A stretch of DNA of 64,000 nucleotides from Streptomyces asiaticus (lineage in GTDB: Bacteria; Actinomycetota; Actinomycetes; Streptomycetales; Streptomycetaceae), in the NCBI RefSeq assembly GCF_018138715.1, contig NZ_JAGSHX010000006.1:4836001-4900000 (forward strand), given 5' to 3'. A program made the translations under genes and the position numbers. The notes beneath the pieces are model-generated. The model searched no databases. It was not told the DNA's origin and saw nothing but the letters and a program-made list of their open reading frames with translations. Shown here piece after piece: positions 38,113-46,751 of the stretch. Every line of letters starts with the position of its first letter. Positions within the stretch are counted from its first letter, which is position 1.

Positions 38113-38847
38113 ATGCCCGTGCCCGGCACCAGCCCGGTCAAGCGGAACACTCTGCGGCAGCAGATCGCCGACGCGCTCTGCGACGAGGTGCTCGCGGGCA
38201 GGCTCCCTGCGGGGCGCCAGTTCACCGTCAAGGAGATCGCCCAGCAGTACGGCGTCTCCGCGACCCCCGTCCGGGAGGCGCTGCTCGACCTGTGCTCCCA
38301 GGGGCTGCTCGATGTCGAGGAGCACCGGGGCTTCAAGGTCCACGAGTTCACCATCGACGACTTCCGGCACATGGTGGACGCCCGCACGATGGTGGTGGAG
38401 GGCGTCTTCCGGCACTACGTCGAGCAGACGCTGAACAGCATGACCACGCAGGCGCTGGCCTCGGTGCGGCGCCGGGCCGAGGAGGCCGAGCGGGCCGCCC
38501 GCTCCGGCGACCTGGACATCCTCATCGGCTACGACCTGCGCTTCTGGCGGGAGATCTGCGGGCTGGTCGGCAATCCGTACGTCTCGGACTTCCTCCAGCG
38601 GCTGCGGGTGCAGACCTGGGTGTTCACGGTGCCGTACCTGCGCCGCGTACCCGATCTGCGGGGTCTGCTGTGGACGGGGCACTGCGAGCTCATGGCGGCG
38701 GTCACCCGTGGGGATCCCCATGACTCGGAGCGGCTCATAGCGGCGTACAACACGCATTTCCGTGCGCTGATCGAGCGGTTGGTGACGGGGGAGGAGACCC
38801 GCTCGCGGAACGGAGCGGGGGCCGAGCCGGAAGTCAACTCCCCCTGA
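38113..38847 (+). CDS. GntR family regulator, FadR/FCD subfamily
   Basis: A 244-residue transcriptional regulator. The N-terminal winged HTH (LRQQIADALCDEVLAGRLPAG, then VKEIAQQYGVSATPVREALLDLCSQGLLDVEEHRGFKV) is typical of GntR. The C-terminal all-helical FCD domain has the FADR-type metal/ligand region, with DLRFWREICGLVGNPYVSDFLQRLR and RAIITRH-like histidine replaced by AAYNTHFRAL. Such regulators usually bind a carboxylate metabolite. ATG 38113 follows GGAAGGAG (38094-38101) by 11 nt. It may control the preceding aminotransferase; no operator was recognised. Confidence 0.9.
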   Translation: MPVPGTSPVKRNTLRQQIADALCDEVLAGRLPAGRQFTVKEIAQQYGVSATPVREALLDLCSQGLLDVEEHRGFKVHEFTIDDFRHMVDARTMVVEGVFRHYVEQTLNSMTTQALASVRRRAEEAERAARSGDLDILIGYDLRFWREICGLVGNPYVSDFLQRLRVQTWVFTVPYLRRVPDLRGLLWTGHCELMAAVTRGDPHDSERLIAAYNTHFRALIERLVTGEETRSRNGAGAEPEVNSP

Positions 38848-38989
38848 TCTCCTTCTGAACTCTTCGCGAACTCCACCCGATCCATGGGCCCCGGACCCCC
38901 AGGGCCCGCGTCCCGCACTCTTCGCGCCGCGTACGTAGGGCATTACGCTGGGCCGACCATCGACCGTACGGATACGAGAGTGAGATCGC

Positions 38990-39640
38990 GTGGCATGTGA
39001 CCTCTGGTTGGTCCCCCTCGTCGATGTGCTGTGCCACAGCCCCGACAACCCCTTCGCCGAAGAGATCGCCGCGTACGACAAGGCGCTCGGTGATGCCGGT
39101 CTGCCGCCCGTGCCCGTCTTCAGTTATATGCCGGGTCTTTCCGGGGATGTCGCCCCGGTGGCCGGTTTCGACTACGACGCGCTGCACTTCCTCCGCCGCG
39201 CCTATCTGCTCCAGCTGTGCGGACTCGCGGTGACGCCGGTGGACGAACTCGGCGGGGACTACGAGCAGTTGCTGGAGATGTTCGAGCCCACGGCCCAGCA
39301 GTCGCATCTGGTGTGGCACTACGACCACGCGGGCGCGTATGTCCCCGTCGACTTCCAGAGCCCGCTGTCCAGCGACGAACTCCTCGAGGGCGGCGGCCCG
39401 TTGGGCTCCAGCCATGGACTGCTGCGCGAACTGGAGGCGGTCGCCCCGGCGCTCGGCATCGACCCGTCCAACCCCCCGGCCGCCCCAGCGCCCCCGGCCC
39501 GCCCCACGAGCCTGGAGGAGCCGGCGGCGTCGGTCCCGTACGAGGACAGCCCCTTCGCGCGGGAGCGCCATGTGTGGCTGGGGCTGCACGCGGCGGCGAC
39601 GCGCAGCCTGGGCCAGGGCTCGATGATCGTCTTCAGCTGA
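38990..39640 (+). CDS. Conserved hypothetical protein
   Basis: A 216-residue protein I cannot assign to a named family. It begins MACDLWLVPLVDVLCH and has a compact N-terminal half (FSYMPGLSGD, FDYDALHFLRRAYLLQLCG). A central WHYDHAGAYVPVDFQSPL follows, then a Pro/Ala-rich linker and a C-terminal LGLHAAATRSLGQGSMIVFS. There is no signal peptide or membrane segment. GTG 38990 is the first plausible start, without a clear ribosome binding site. The stop lies in the first unit of a 12-bp tandem array. It converges on the SLATT gene 98 bp away. Confidence 0.75.
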   Translation: MACDLWLVPLVDVLCHSPDNPFAEEIAAYDKALGDAGLPPVPVFSYMPGLSGDVAPVAGFDYDALHFLRRAYLLQLCGLAVTPVDELGGDYEQLLEMFEPTAQQSHLVWHYDHAGAYVPVDFQSPLSSDELLEGGGPLGSSHGLLRELEAVAPALGIDPSNPPAAPAPPARPTSLEEPAASVPYEDSPFARERHVWLGLHAAATRSLGQGSMIVFS

Positions 39641-39704
39641 TCACCGGGCTGACCGCCGGGCTGGCCGCCGGGCTGACCACCGACCGACCGCCGGGCTGAC
39701 CGCC
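39634..39704. repeat. 12-bp tandem array, about six units, over a stop codon
   Basis: Units near GGGCTGACCGCC at 39634 (degenerate, contains the TGA of the preceding gene), 39646, 39658, 39670, 39682 (11 bp) and 39693. Confidence 0.88.
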
Positions 39705-39737
39705 GTCCCCGGGAGGCCCCGCGGCCGTCATCCGTCA

Positions 39738-40472
39738 TCAGCGGGGCGGCTCGGGAGGACGCTGTCGCGGCATATTGGGCCGGGCGGGGCCCGGCGGCAG
39801 CGGAAAGCGGCTCGCGGGGCTCCCGGTGTCCGGACGGGGGCCCTGGGCCATCAGCGACTGCGTGACCAGCGGCGCGGAACCGGATCCGAAGTCCACCATC
39901 CAGCCCGCCGTCTCGGCCCGCACCAGCTCCGACACGTCCTCGCAGAACCGCCGCAGCACCAAAAGACACCGCTCCACGGCCTCGCTCGCGGTGCCCTCGG
40001 TCGGACCCAGCACCTCCCGCACGCTCTCCGACGCCCAGTCGAACTGCAACACCTCCAGCCGCCGCTGCACCGCCTGCGCCGTGGCCATGTCCCGCATCCA
40101 GCCGGACGTCAGCCCGAAGAACCGGTCGCCGCCGACGCACGCGACCGCCAGCAGCAGCGCCAGCGCGCCCCACCCGGCGCCGCCGTCCAGCGTCCCGTTC
40201 AGATCCAGCAGCGGCAGTACGGCCCCCACGACCCCCGCCACCGCGGCCCCCACCCGCAGCACCCGGGCGGCCCGCCGCTTCCACACCCGGTCGGCGAGAT
40301 ACCACCCGGCGACCTCCAGCGCGCCCTCCTCGACCCACTGGTACAACTCGTCGAGCCGCTCCGCGGGCTCCCCCCAGTCGCCGTGCGGGAAGGGTCGGCC
40401 GAGCAGGTCACCCTGGTTCCTCGCACCCTCCTGCCGAGGGAGCCCCTCGGGCTGCATCTCCGGCTGACTCAC
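39738..40472 (-). CDS. SLATT-domain membrane protein
   Basis: A 244-residue protein with the SLATT arrangement: a helical region with LDELYQWVEEGALEVAGWYLADRVWKRR, two transmembrane helices (about residues 75-95 and 105-122), then a long cytoplasmic helix (ATAQAVQRRLEVLQFDW) and a Pro-rich tail. SLATT proteins are predicted pore-forming effectors in nucleotide-signal immune systems, usually next to a nucleotide-generating enzyme; no such partner is adjacent here, so a housekeeping role is equally possible. GTG start with GAGGGAG upstream. Divergent from purD. Confidence 0.8.
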   Translation of the reverse strand: MSQPEMQPEGLPRQEGARNQGDLLGRPFPHGDWGEPAERLDELYQWVEEGALEVAGWYLADRVWKRRAARVLRVGAAVAGVVGAVLPLLDLNGTLDGGAGWGALALLLAVACVGGDRFFGLTSGWMRDMATAQAVQRRLEVLQFDWASESVREVLGPTEGTASEAVERCLLVLRRFCEDVSELVRAETAGWMVDFGSGSAPLVTQSLMAQGPRPDTGSPASRFPLPPGPARPNMPRQRPPEPPR

Positions 40473-40831
40473 CGTGCGACTCCCTCTGCGGCGGTGTCTC
40501 TCCTGCGCGCGGCTGACGCGCGACCACCATTCCTACCGCCGAACGGTTGGCCACGATGACCCGATCACCGGATTTCAGTCCATAAGGGCTGCCCCATCGG
40601 GTATAGGGCCGCCCACTCCTCACCCAAAAGAGTGCCCCCGCTCACGGCGCAGGGGCTCGCACGGGGATCCAGGCCACACCGCGCCGAACCCCGCCGGACC
40701 GCACCCGGACGCTCTCGAACCGCATTCGGACCGCCCGCGAACCGCCCGCGAACCGCCCGCGGACCGCCCCCGGACCGTGCCGCGGCCCCCGCCGCACAGC
40801 GCCCGCCGCCCCAGGCAATAGGCTGCCTACC
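40473..40831. other. 359-bp divergent intergenic region upstream of purD
   Basis: Contains an 11-bp tandem array x4 (GAACCGCCCGC variants, 40728-40771) and the purD leaderless promoter at its right end. No gene is seen. Confidence 0.7.
40819..40824 (+). promoter_or_regulatory. -10 box for leaderless purD (TAGGCT)
   Basis: Seven nt before GTG 40832 and no ribosome binding site. Confidence 0.65.
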
Positions 40832-42097
40832 GTGAAGGTCCTCGTCATCGGCGGCGGCGCCCGCGAACATGCCCTGTGCCGCGCTCTCTCCCTCGACCCC
40901 GACGTCACCGCACTGCACTGCGCCCCCGGCAACGCCGGCATCGCCGAGGTGGCCGAGCTGCACGCGGTCGACGCGCTCGACGGTGCCGCCGTCGCCGACC
41001 TCGCCGCCTCCCTGGGGGCGGGCCTGGTGGTCGTGGGGCCGGAGGCCCCCCTCGTGGCGGGGGTGGCCGACGCCGTGCGCGAGCGCGGGATCCCGGCCTT
41101 CGGGCCGTCCGCGGAGGCCGCGCGGCTGGAGGGCTCCAAGGCGTTCGCCAAGGACGTGATGGCGGCGGCGGGCGTGCCCACCGCCCGTGCCTATGTGTGC
41201 ACCAACCCCGCCGAGGTCGACGAGGCGCTGGACGCCTTCGGCCCCCCGTACGTCGTCAAGGACGACGGCCTCGCCGCGGGCAAGGGCGTCGTGGTGACCG
41301 AGGACGTCGAGGCCGCCCGTACGCACGCGCTGGCCTGCGGCCGGGTGGTGATCGAGGAGTTCCTGGACGGCCCGGAGGTCTCCCTCTTCGCGATCACCGA
41401 CGGCGAGACCGTGGTCCCGCTCCAGCCCGCCCAGGACTTCAAGCGCGCCCACGACGGCGACGAGGGCCCGAACACCGGCGGCATGGGCGCGTACTCCCCG
41501 CTGCCCTGGGCGGACCCCGCCCTGGTGGACGAGGTCGTGGCCACGGTCTGCCAGCCCACCGTCGACGAGCTGCGCCGCCGCGGCACGCCCTTCTCCGGGC
41601 TGCTGTACGCGGGCCTGGCGATCACCTCGCGGGGCGTGCGCGTGATCGAGTTCAACGCGCGCTTCGGCGACCCGGAGACCCAGGTGGTCCTCGCCCGGCT
41701 GAAGACCCCGCTGGCCGCGGTGCTGCTCGCCGCCGCCACCGGCCGTCTGGAGGCCGAGCCGCCGCTGCGCTGGAGCGACGGTGCCGCCGTGACCGTGGTC
41801 CTCGCCTCGCACAACTACCCGGGCACCCCCCGCACCGGCGACCCGATCACCGGGCTGGACGAGGTGGCCGAGAAGGACGGCCCCAAGGCGTACGTCCTGC
41901 ACGCGGGCACCAAGCGGGACGGCGCGTCCGGTGAGGTGGTGAGCGCGGGCGGCCGGGTGCTCTCCGTCACCGCGACCGGCTCCGACCTGGCGAAGGCGCG
42001 CGACCGGGCGTACCGCGCGGTGGGCCGGATCGGCCTGGAGGGCTCCCACCACCGCTCCGACATCGCGGCGAAGGCGGCCGCCGAAGCGGATGCGTAA
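40832..42097 (+). CDS. purD: Phosphoribosylamine-glycine ligase
   Basis: Second step of de novo purine synthesis: ATP-dependent ligation of glycine to phosphoribosylamine. A 421-residue ATP-grasp enzyme. Visible: N-terminal [17 protein letters not shown], the [12 protein letters not shown] segment, ATP-grasp lysines in [16 protein letters not shown] and [13 protein letters not shown], the family signature [10 protein letters not shown], metal ligands in [14 protein letters not shown], and the C-terminal [10 protein letters not shown]. The start GTG is placed directly after the -10 box. Transcribed away from the SLATT gene. Confidence 0.97.
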   Translation: MKVLVIGGGAREHALCRALSLDPDVTALHCAPGNAGIAEVAELHAVDALDGAAVADLAASLGAGLVVVGPEAPLVAGVADAVRERGIPAFGPSAEAARLEGSKAFAKDVMAAAGVPTARAYVCTNPAEVDEALDAFGPPYVVKDDGLAAGKGVVVTEDVEAARTHALACGRVVIEEFLDGPEVSLFAITDGETVVPLQPAQDFKRAHDGDEGPNTGGMGAYSPLPWADPALVDEVVATVCQPTVDELRRRGTPFSGLLYAGLAITSRGVRVIEFNARFGDPETQVVLARLKTPLAAVLLAAATGRLEAEPPLRWSDGAAVTVVLASHNYPGTPRTGDPITGLDEVAEKDGPKAYVLHAGTKRDGASGEVVSAGGRVLSVTATGSDLAKARDRAYRAVGRIGLEGSHHRSDIAAKAAAEADA

Positions 42098-42431
42098 GCG
42101 GCACAGGGGACGGCTGTAAGAACGGCTGTAAGAAGTGTCTCAACCGGGGGCTCAAGGGTGTCAGTGAACGGTTCGGAAGGCCGCTTCCGCCTGTTCACAC
42201 GGGGCCCGGCGTCGCCATCGCGAAGTTCCCGGTTTTACCCAAGGCCATTCCATTGGGTGAGCGGTTCCGCATCCTGCTGACGCGCGCCCGGCCCCCAACT
42301 AGTGTGCCGCTCAGGCGAGGTGCGGCAACTGGCCCACCGGCATTGCGGAGTCGGCGGCCGGTGCGACAGTGGGTGGGGAGAAAACAACGCCGCCGTCGTC
42401 CGCTGTTCAAACACCGGCCGGACAGTAGGGG
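42098..42431. other. 334-bp intergenic region
   Basis: Just after purD is a short 12-bp duplication (ACGGCTGTAAGA, about 42110-42133). A weak stem, ACCCAA (42237-42242) with TTGGGT (42253-42258), lies further on. It presumably also carries the promoter of the next gene. No coding sequence is seen. Confidence 0.55.
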
Positions 42432-42434
42432 GTG

Positions 42435-44300
42435 ATGAGAACCGTGGCAGGTCCCGAAGCAGGTGCCCTGGAGGCGCGTGCCCGCGCCCTCGCGGTATTG
42501 CGCATCCGGAGCACCGCGCTCGCGGTCGCACTCCTCCCGGCCGCCGCCGCCGTAGTGCTGCTGGCCGGAAGCGCCACCGGCAGCATCGGCGGCTCCCAGG
42601 ACGAGGGCTGGACGGCGCTGCGCTGGGTGGTGACCGGGTGCGCCCTGGTGGTCCTGCTGCTGGCGGCCGCCGTGGCCGCCGTGGTCGTCCGGGCCAGGCC
42701 CGCGCTCACCCCGACGGTGCCCGTCGCCGAGGAGACCGCGCCCGACCTCTACCGGCTGATCCGCGATCTGGCCGAGCGTCTGGAGGTCCCCGCGCCCTCG
42801 GCCATAGCGCTCACCCCCGACTGCGACAGCTGGCTGGAGGACCGTACCCATCCGGCGCACGCCAACCGGCGGGAGCGCCGGGACCGCGGCGCCGTCGCGG
42901 TCGAGGAGCCGCGCCCGGTGCGCGGCGCCGGAGGGCCCGGCCCGGCGGCGGGCGCCGACCGGGTCGTGGACCGCCCCGAGCGGGGCGTCCCGCGGGCGCC
43001 GGTGCTGGTGATCGGCTCGCCGTTCCTGTGGTGGATGCGGGTCGCCGAGCTGCGCGCGCTGCTCGCCCCGGTGGTCGCGGGCACCGGCCCGTCCGTCCAC
43101 CCCGACATAGCCTCCGCCCGCCGCTTCGTGCGCGGCCTTGACGCCGCCGTGGCGGTCGCGGCCCGTGGCGGCGAGCCGTCGTCCGGGCCCGCGCCCGCCC
43201 TGGTGGCGGCGGTGCGCCGGCCCGCCTTCGGCTTCGTCGGCTGGGTCGCCCGGCTGCTGCTGCGCGGCTGCCGGGACCACGCGGCCGAGATGGAGCGCGC
43301 GGTCGCCGCGGCCGCCTCCGAGCGGGCCCAGACGGTGGACTACGGGCTGCGGATCGTCGCCCAGGAGCAGGTGGGCCTCGCCTACGCGGGCTGGGACCGG
43401 CTGCTGACCCGGGTCGCGCTGCCCGCCTGGCGGATGGGCCGCTGGCCCTCCCGGCTGGACGCGGGCGTGGTCTCGGCGCTCACCGAGCTCTCCCGCCGGG
43501 ACCGGCTCGCCGAGGGGTTCACCTCCCGGCTGAGCGAGCGCCCGGCCTGCGACCTGCTGGAGGAGCCCGGGGCGATGGACGAGGCCACCTCGCTGCTCGC
43601 TGCCCGCCTCTTCCACGGCGGCCCGCCGGAGCCGGGCCCCGACTGGTCCCCGGTCGACTGGGGCGCGTATCCGGAGGAGGTCGTGGACCGCAAGTGGCGA
43701 CAGGAGGCCGCCCGGCTCAACCGGCTCCTGGACGAGCGGGACGACGCCCATGAGCCCGTTGGCGCCGCCCCCGCACCGGCCCGCGCGAGCGGGCCCGCCC
43801 CGGCCACCCTGGCCCGCCTCATCGACCGGCTCACCGCCGCCCCGGCCGGGCCCGCCGATGGCACCGACGGCGGCTCCGACGGCGGCGCCCCCCGCCTCGC
43901 CGCCCGGCTCAGCGTCGAGGTGGCCCGGGAGGAGGCCGCCGCCACCCGGGGGCACGGCCAGGGCCCGGCGGCGGGTGCCGAGGGGCCCGCGGGCGGCTCC
44001 GGCGGCGACCCGTGGATCGACGGCTTCGCCCCGGCGTTCCCGCTCCAGCCGCCCCGTACCGGCCGGGAGCTGCTCGCCGACCATGTCACCGCCATGGTCT
44101 GCTGCGCCGCCGTGGACACCGCGGGTGCGGCCCCCGGCCTCGACTGGCTGGACGGGCCGGCGCTGCTCGTCGGCGGGCGGCGCCGGGCCGACCTGGCGCA
44201 TCCGGTGCTGAGCCTGGTGGAGGACGGCGACGACGGGCCGCTGCGCGCCTGGCTCGGCGAGGTGGGGGTCCGCCCGGAGAAGCCCGTCCGGCTGGTGTAG
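42435..44300 (+). CDS. Large membrane protein resembling M48 peptidases but lacking HExxH
   Basis: A 621-residue protein with two N-terminal transmembrane helices (about residues 25-48 and 58-82) followed by a large soluble region. The layout (VAEETAPDLYRLIRDLAERLEVPAPSAIAL, then VLVIGSPFLWWMRVAELRALLAPVVAGT) mirrors the M48 family of membrane metallopeptidases, where the last segment normally carries the zinc motif HExxH. Here that motif reads APVVAGT, so zinc catalysis should be lost. Long Pro/Ala/Gly linkers lie at about residues 435-520. GTG 42432 is an alternative start. The gene sits between purD and the dimethylformamidase-like gene; its stop lies in an 18-bp tandem repeat. Role unknown. 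Confidence 0.75.
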   Translation: MRTVAGPEAGALEARARALAVLRIRSTALAVALLPAAAAVVLLAGSATGSIGGSQDEGWTALRWVVTGCALVVLLLAAAVAAVVVRARPALTPTVPVAEETAPDLYRLIRDLAERLEVPAPSAIALTPDCDSWLEDRTHPAHANRRERRDRGAVAVEEPRPVRGAGGPGPAAGADRVVDRPERGVPRAPVLVIGSPFLWWMRVAELRALLAPVVAGTGPSVHPDIASARRFVRGLDAAVAVAARGGEPSSGPAPALVAAVRRPAFGFVGWVARLLLRGCRDHAAEMERAVAAAASERAQTVDYGLRIVAQEQVGLAYAGWDRLLTRVALPAWRMGRWPSRLDAGVVSALTELSRRDRLAEGFTSRLSERPACDLLEEPGAMDEATSLLAARLFHGGPPEPGPDWSPVDWGAYPEEVVDRKWRQEAARLNRLLDERDDAHEPVGAAPAPARASGPAPATLARLIDRLTAAPAGPADGTDGGSDGGAPRLAARLSVEVAREEAAATRGHGQGPAAGAEGPAGGSGGDPWIDGFAPAFPLQPPRTGRELLADHVTAMVCCAAVDTAGAAPGLDWLDGPALLVGGRRRADLAHPVLSLVEDGDDGPLRAWLGEVGVRPEKPVRLV

Positions 44301-44340
44301 CGGCTGCGGCTGGTGTAGCGGCTGCGGCCTGGTGTGGCGG
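44290..44340. repeat. 18-bp tandem array, about 2.8 copies, over a stop codon
   Basis: GGCTGGTGTAGCGGCTGC at 44290 and 44308, then a partial copy at 44326. The TAG of the M48-like gene is in the first copy and is repeated in the second. Confidence 0.9.
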
Positions 44341-44612
44341 CGCGGGCCCCCGCCGAATACCGCTCCTATGTGCACCCTTGTCGCGCGTTCGGTGCCTGTT
44401 CCGGCAATTTGGCGACTATCGGTGACGGAGTAGGTGCGTAATGTGATGTGCTTGGACCGGTCGCTGTCGCCCGGCCCAGGAGTTCCGGCCCAACCGGCCC
44501 GAACCGCAGGACCGGCCCCCGCAGCCCGGCCCACAAGGCCGGACCCGCGGCGGCGCGGTGTGCGAGGACAGCGAGGCGAGGCGCCGCCGGGTACGCAGGG
44601 AGGGGAGCAGTT

Positions 44613-46112
44613 GTGGGGACGGACCAGATCCGGCGCTGGGAGTCGGGAGCGCTCGCTCACGCGGTGACGGATCCTTTCGGCCAGGGCCCGCTGCCCTGGC
44701 TGCGCGACAGTGAGAACTACTTCGACGACACCGGCCGGGTGGTCCCGTGGTACGTCGACCACGTCCATCTCTCCGGCGCCGACGCCCGGGCCACCGAGCG
44801 GATCGGCGCGAGGGGCCCCGCCAGGATCCCCGGCCCCCGCACCGCCGACGATGTCCACCGGCAGATCAAGGGCTTCCCCTCCAGCTCCGCGGCGGCCCCC
44901 GGCGAGGCCATCGACTTCCGGATCACGGTGGACCCGCCCCAGCAGTTCAGCGTGGACATCTACCGCATCGGCTACTACGACGGCACCGGCGCACTGAAGA
45001 TCACCACCAGCCCCCGGCTGTCCGGGATCGTCCAGCCGCCCCCGCTCACCGCCGACCGCACCGTCTCCTGCCACCACTGGTGGCTGTCCTGGCGGATGCA
45101 GATCCCCTCGTACTGGAAGCTCGGCGCGTATGTCGCGGTGCTGACCACCCTGGACGGCTACCGCAGCCACATCCCCTTCACCGTCCGCGACAGCCGCCCC
45201 GCCGACCTCCTCCTCGTCCTCCCGGACCTCACCTGGCAGGCGTACAACCTCTACCCGGAGGACGGCCGGACCGGCGCCAGCCTCTACCACGCCTGGGACG
45301 AGCGGGGAAAGCTGCTGGGCGAGTCGGAGGCGGCCACCACGGTCTCCTTCGACCGGCCGTACGCGGGCGCCGGGCTGCCCCTCCATGTGGGGCACGCCTA
45401 CGACTTCATCCGCTGGGCCGAGCGCTACGGCTACGACCTCGCGTACGCCGAGATGCGCGACCTGCACGCGGGCAGCGTCGACCCCACCCGCTACCGGGGG
45501 CTGGTCTTCCCCGGCCATGACGAGTACTGGTCGGCGCCGATGCGCCGCACCGTGGAGGCGGCCCGCGACAGCGGCACCTCGCTGGTCTTCCTCTCCGCGA
45601 ACACCATGTACTGGCAGGTCGAGCTCGCCGCCTCGCCCTCCGGCCCGGCCCGGCTGCTGACCTGCCGCAAGCGCCGCGGCCCCGGCCGCTCGGCACTCTG
45701 GCGCGAGACCGCGCCCGAGCAGCAGCTCATCGGCATTCAGTACGCGGGCCGGGTGCCCGAGCCGAGCCCGCTGATCGTGCGCAACGCCCGCCACTGGCTG
45801 TGGGAGGCCACGGGCGCGGACGAGGGCGACGAGCTCCCCGGCCTGGTCGCCGGCGAGGCCGACCGCTACTTCCCCCGCACCGCCCTCCCCGACCACCTCC
45901 GCCGCATCCTCCTGGCCCACTCCCCGTACGAAGACACGGAGGGCGCCATCCGCCACCAGGAGACCTCGCTCTACCGGGCCCCGAGCGGCGCGCTGGTCTT
46001 CGCGTCGGGGACGTTCGCGTGGTCGCCCGCGCTGGATCGCCCAGGTCATACGGATGAGCGGGTGCAGCGGGCCACGGCGAATCTGCTGGACCGGATCTGC
46101 AAACGGGGCTGA
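44613..46112 (+). CDS. N,N-dimethylformamidase large-subunit-like protein
   Basis: A 499-residue protein matching the C-terminal domain of the N,N-dimethylformamidase beta subunit family. Recognisable stretches: FSVDIYRIGYYDGTGA, LVLPDLTWQAYNLYPEDG, YDFIRWAERYGYDLAY, FPGHDEYWSAPMRRTVEAAR, SANTMYWQVEL and FASGTFAWSPAL. In the known enzyme, iron-dependent hydrolysis of dimethylformamide needs a small subunit, absent here, so only the fold is supported. No signal peptide. GTG 44613 follows a strong AGGGAGGGGAG; the frame is open back to 44448 but that stretch is Arg/Pro/Gly-rich and unlike the family. The 312 bp before it hold no other gene. Confidence 0.82.
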   Translation: MGTDQIRRWESGALAHAVTDPFGQGPLPWLRDSENYFDDTGRVVPWYVDHVHLSGADARATERIGARGPARIPGPRTADDVHRQIKGFPSSSAAAPGEAIDFRITVDPPQQFSVDIYRIGYYDGTGALKITTSPRLSGIVQPPPLTADRTVSCHHWWLSWRMQIPSYWKLGAYVAVLTTLDGYRSHIPFTVRDSRPADLLLVLPDLTWQAYNLYPEDGRTGASLYHAWDERGKLLGESEAATTVSFDRPYAGAGLPLHVGHAYDFIRWAERYGYDLAYAEMRDLHAGSVDPTRYRGLVFPGHDEYWSAPMRRTVEAARDSGTSLVFLSANTMYWQVELAASPSGPARLLTCRKRRGPGRSALWRETAPEQQLIGIQYAGRVPEPSPLIVRNARHWLWEATGADEGDELPGLVAGEADRYFPRTALPDHLRRILLAHSPYEDTEGAIRHQETSLYRAPSGALVFASGTFAWSPALDRPGHTDERVQRATANLLDRICKRG

Positions 46113-46138
46113 GACAGTGTCCGGCGAACCACGGATGC

Positions 46139-46744
46139 TTTCCCCACCCCGCCCCTTCCCACTACCAGGGGCTCCGCCCCCGGGACCCCCGGGACCCCCT
46201 GGACCCCCGGGATCCCCGGGAGCCCCGGGACCCCCGCGGCGGAGCCGCATATCGATGCTAAGCCCGCCCGCGGGCGTAACGACCCGTAGGGCGTCGTCGC
46301 TTGGCCTGCGGCCGGTGCGGGGGCAGGGGCTCCGCCCCTGGACCCCCTGGGATCTGGGGCGGAGACCTGCCACGCGGGGGCCGTGTATCGATGCTCAGCC
46401 CGCCGCAGGCGTCACGATCCGCCGGGCGTCGCTTGGCCTGCGGCTGGTGGAGGGCGGCTTTCCGCTCCTCGTCCTGCTGGGCAGGGGGCTCTCCGCCTCT
46501 GGATGCCGGGGTCTGGGGCGGAGCCTCAGTTTCGGGGAGGGGCGGGGTGGGGGGAGCAGTCCGCCGCAGGCGTCACGGTCCGTCGGGTGCCGTTTGGCGC
46601 CCGTGGCCGGTGCGGGGGCTTCCCTCTCCCCGCACCGCTACAGGGGCTCTCCGCCTCTGGACGCCGGGGTCTGGGGCGGAGCCTCAGTTTCGGGAAGGGG
46701 CGGGGTGGGGAGCAGCCCGCCGCAGGCGTCACGATCCGCCGGAC
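46139..46744. repeat. Intergenic repeat cluster, at least four units
   Basis: A roughly 600-bp non-coding tract between convergent genes. The unit core contains GGGGCTCCGCCCC-type palindromes and the 25-bp motif CCCGCCGCAGGCGTCACGAT plus CCGCC. Motif copies lie near 46399, 46560 and 46716, with a degenerate one at 46262. Two units form direct repeats 158 bp apart (46505 and 46663, GCCGGGGTCTGGGGCGGAGC onward). An opposite-orientation copy is at 8180-8300. No open frame or transposase is seen. Confidence 0.88.
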
Positions 46745-46751
46745 GTACCCC

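Noticed and set aside
44448..44612. N-terminal extension of the dimethylformamidase-like protein
   Set aside because: Arg/Pro/Gly-rich and unlike the family; a strong ribosome binding site precedes GTG 44613.
42195..46373. Very long open frame on the minus strand (about 1390 codons)
   Set aside because: It is antisense to three well-supported regions (M48-like gene, dimethylformamidase-like gene, repeats), has no family resemblance, and is the usual by-product of high third-position GC.
46139..46744. Insertion sequence
   Set aside because: No transposase frame and no clear terminal repeats or target duplications; treated as a non-coding repeat cluster.
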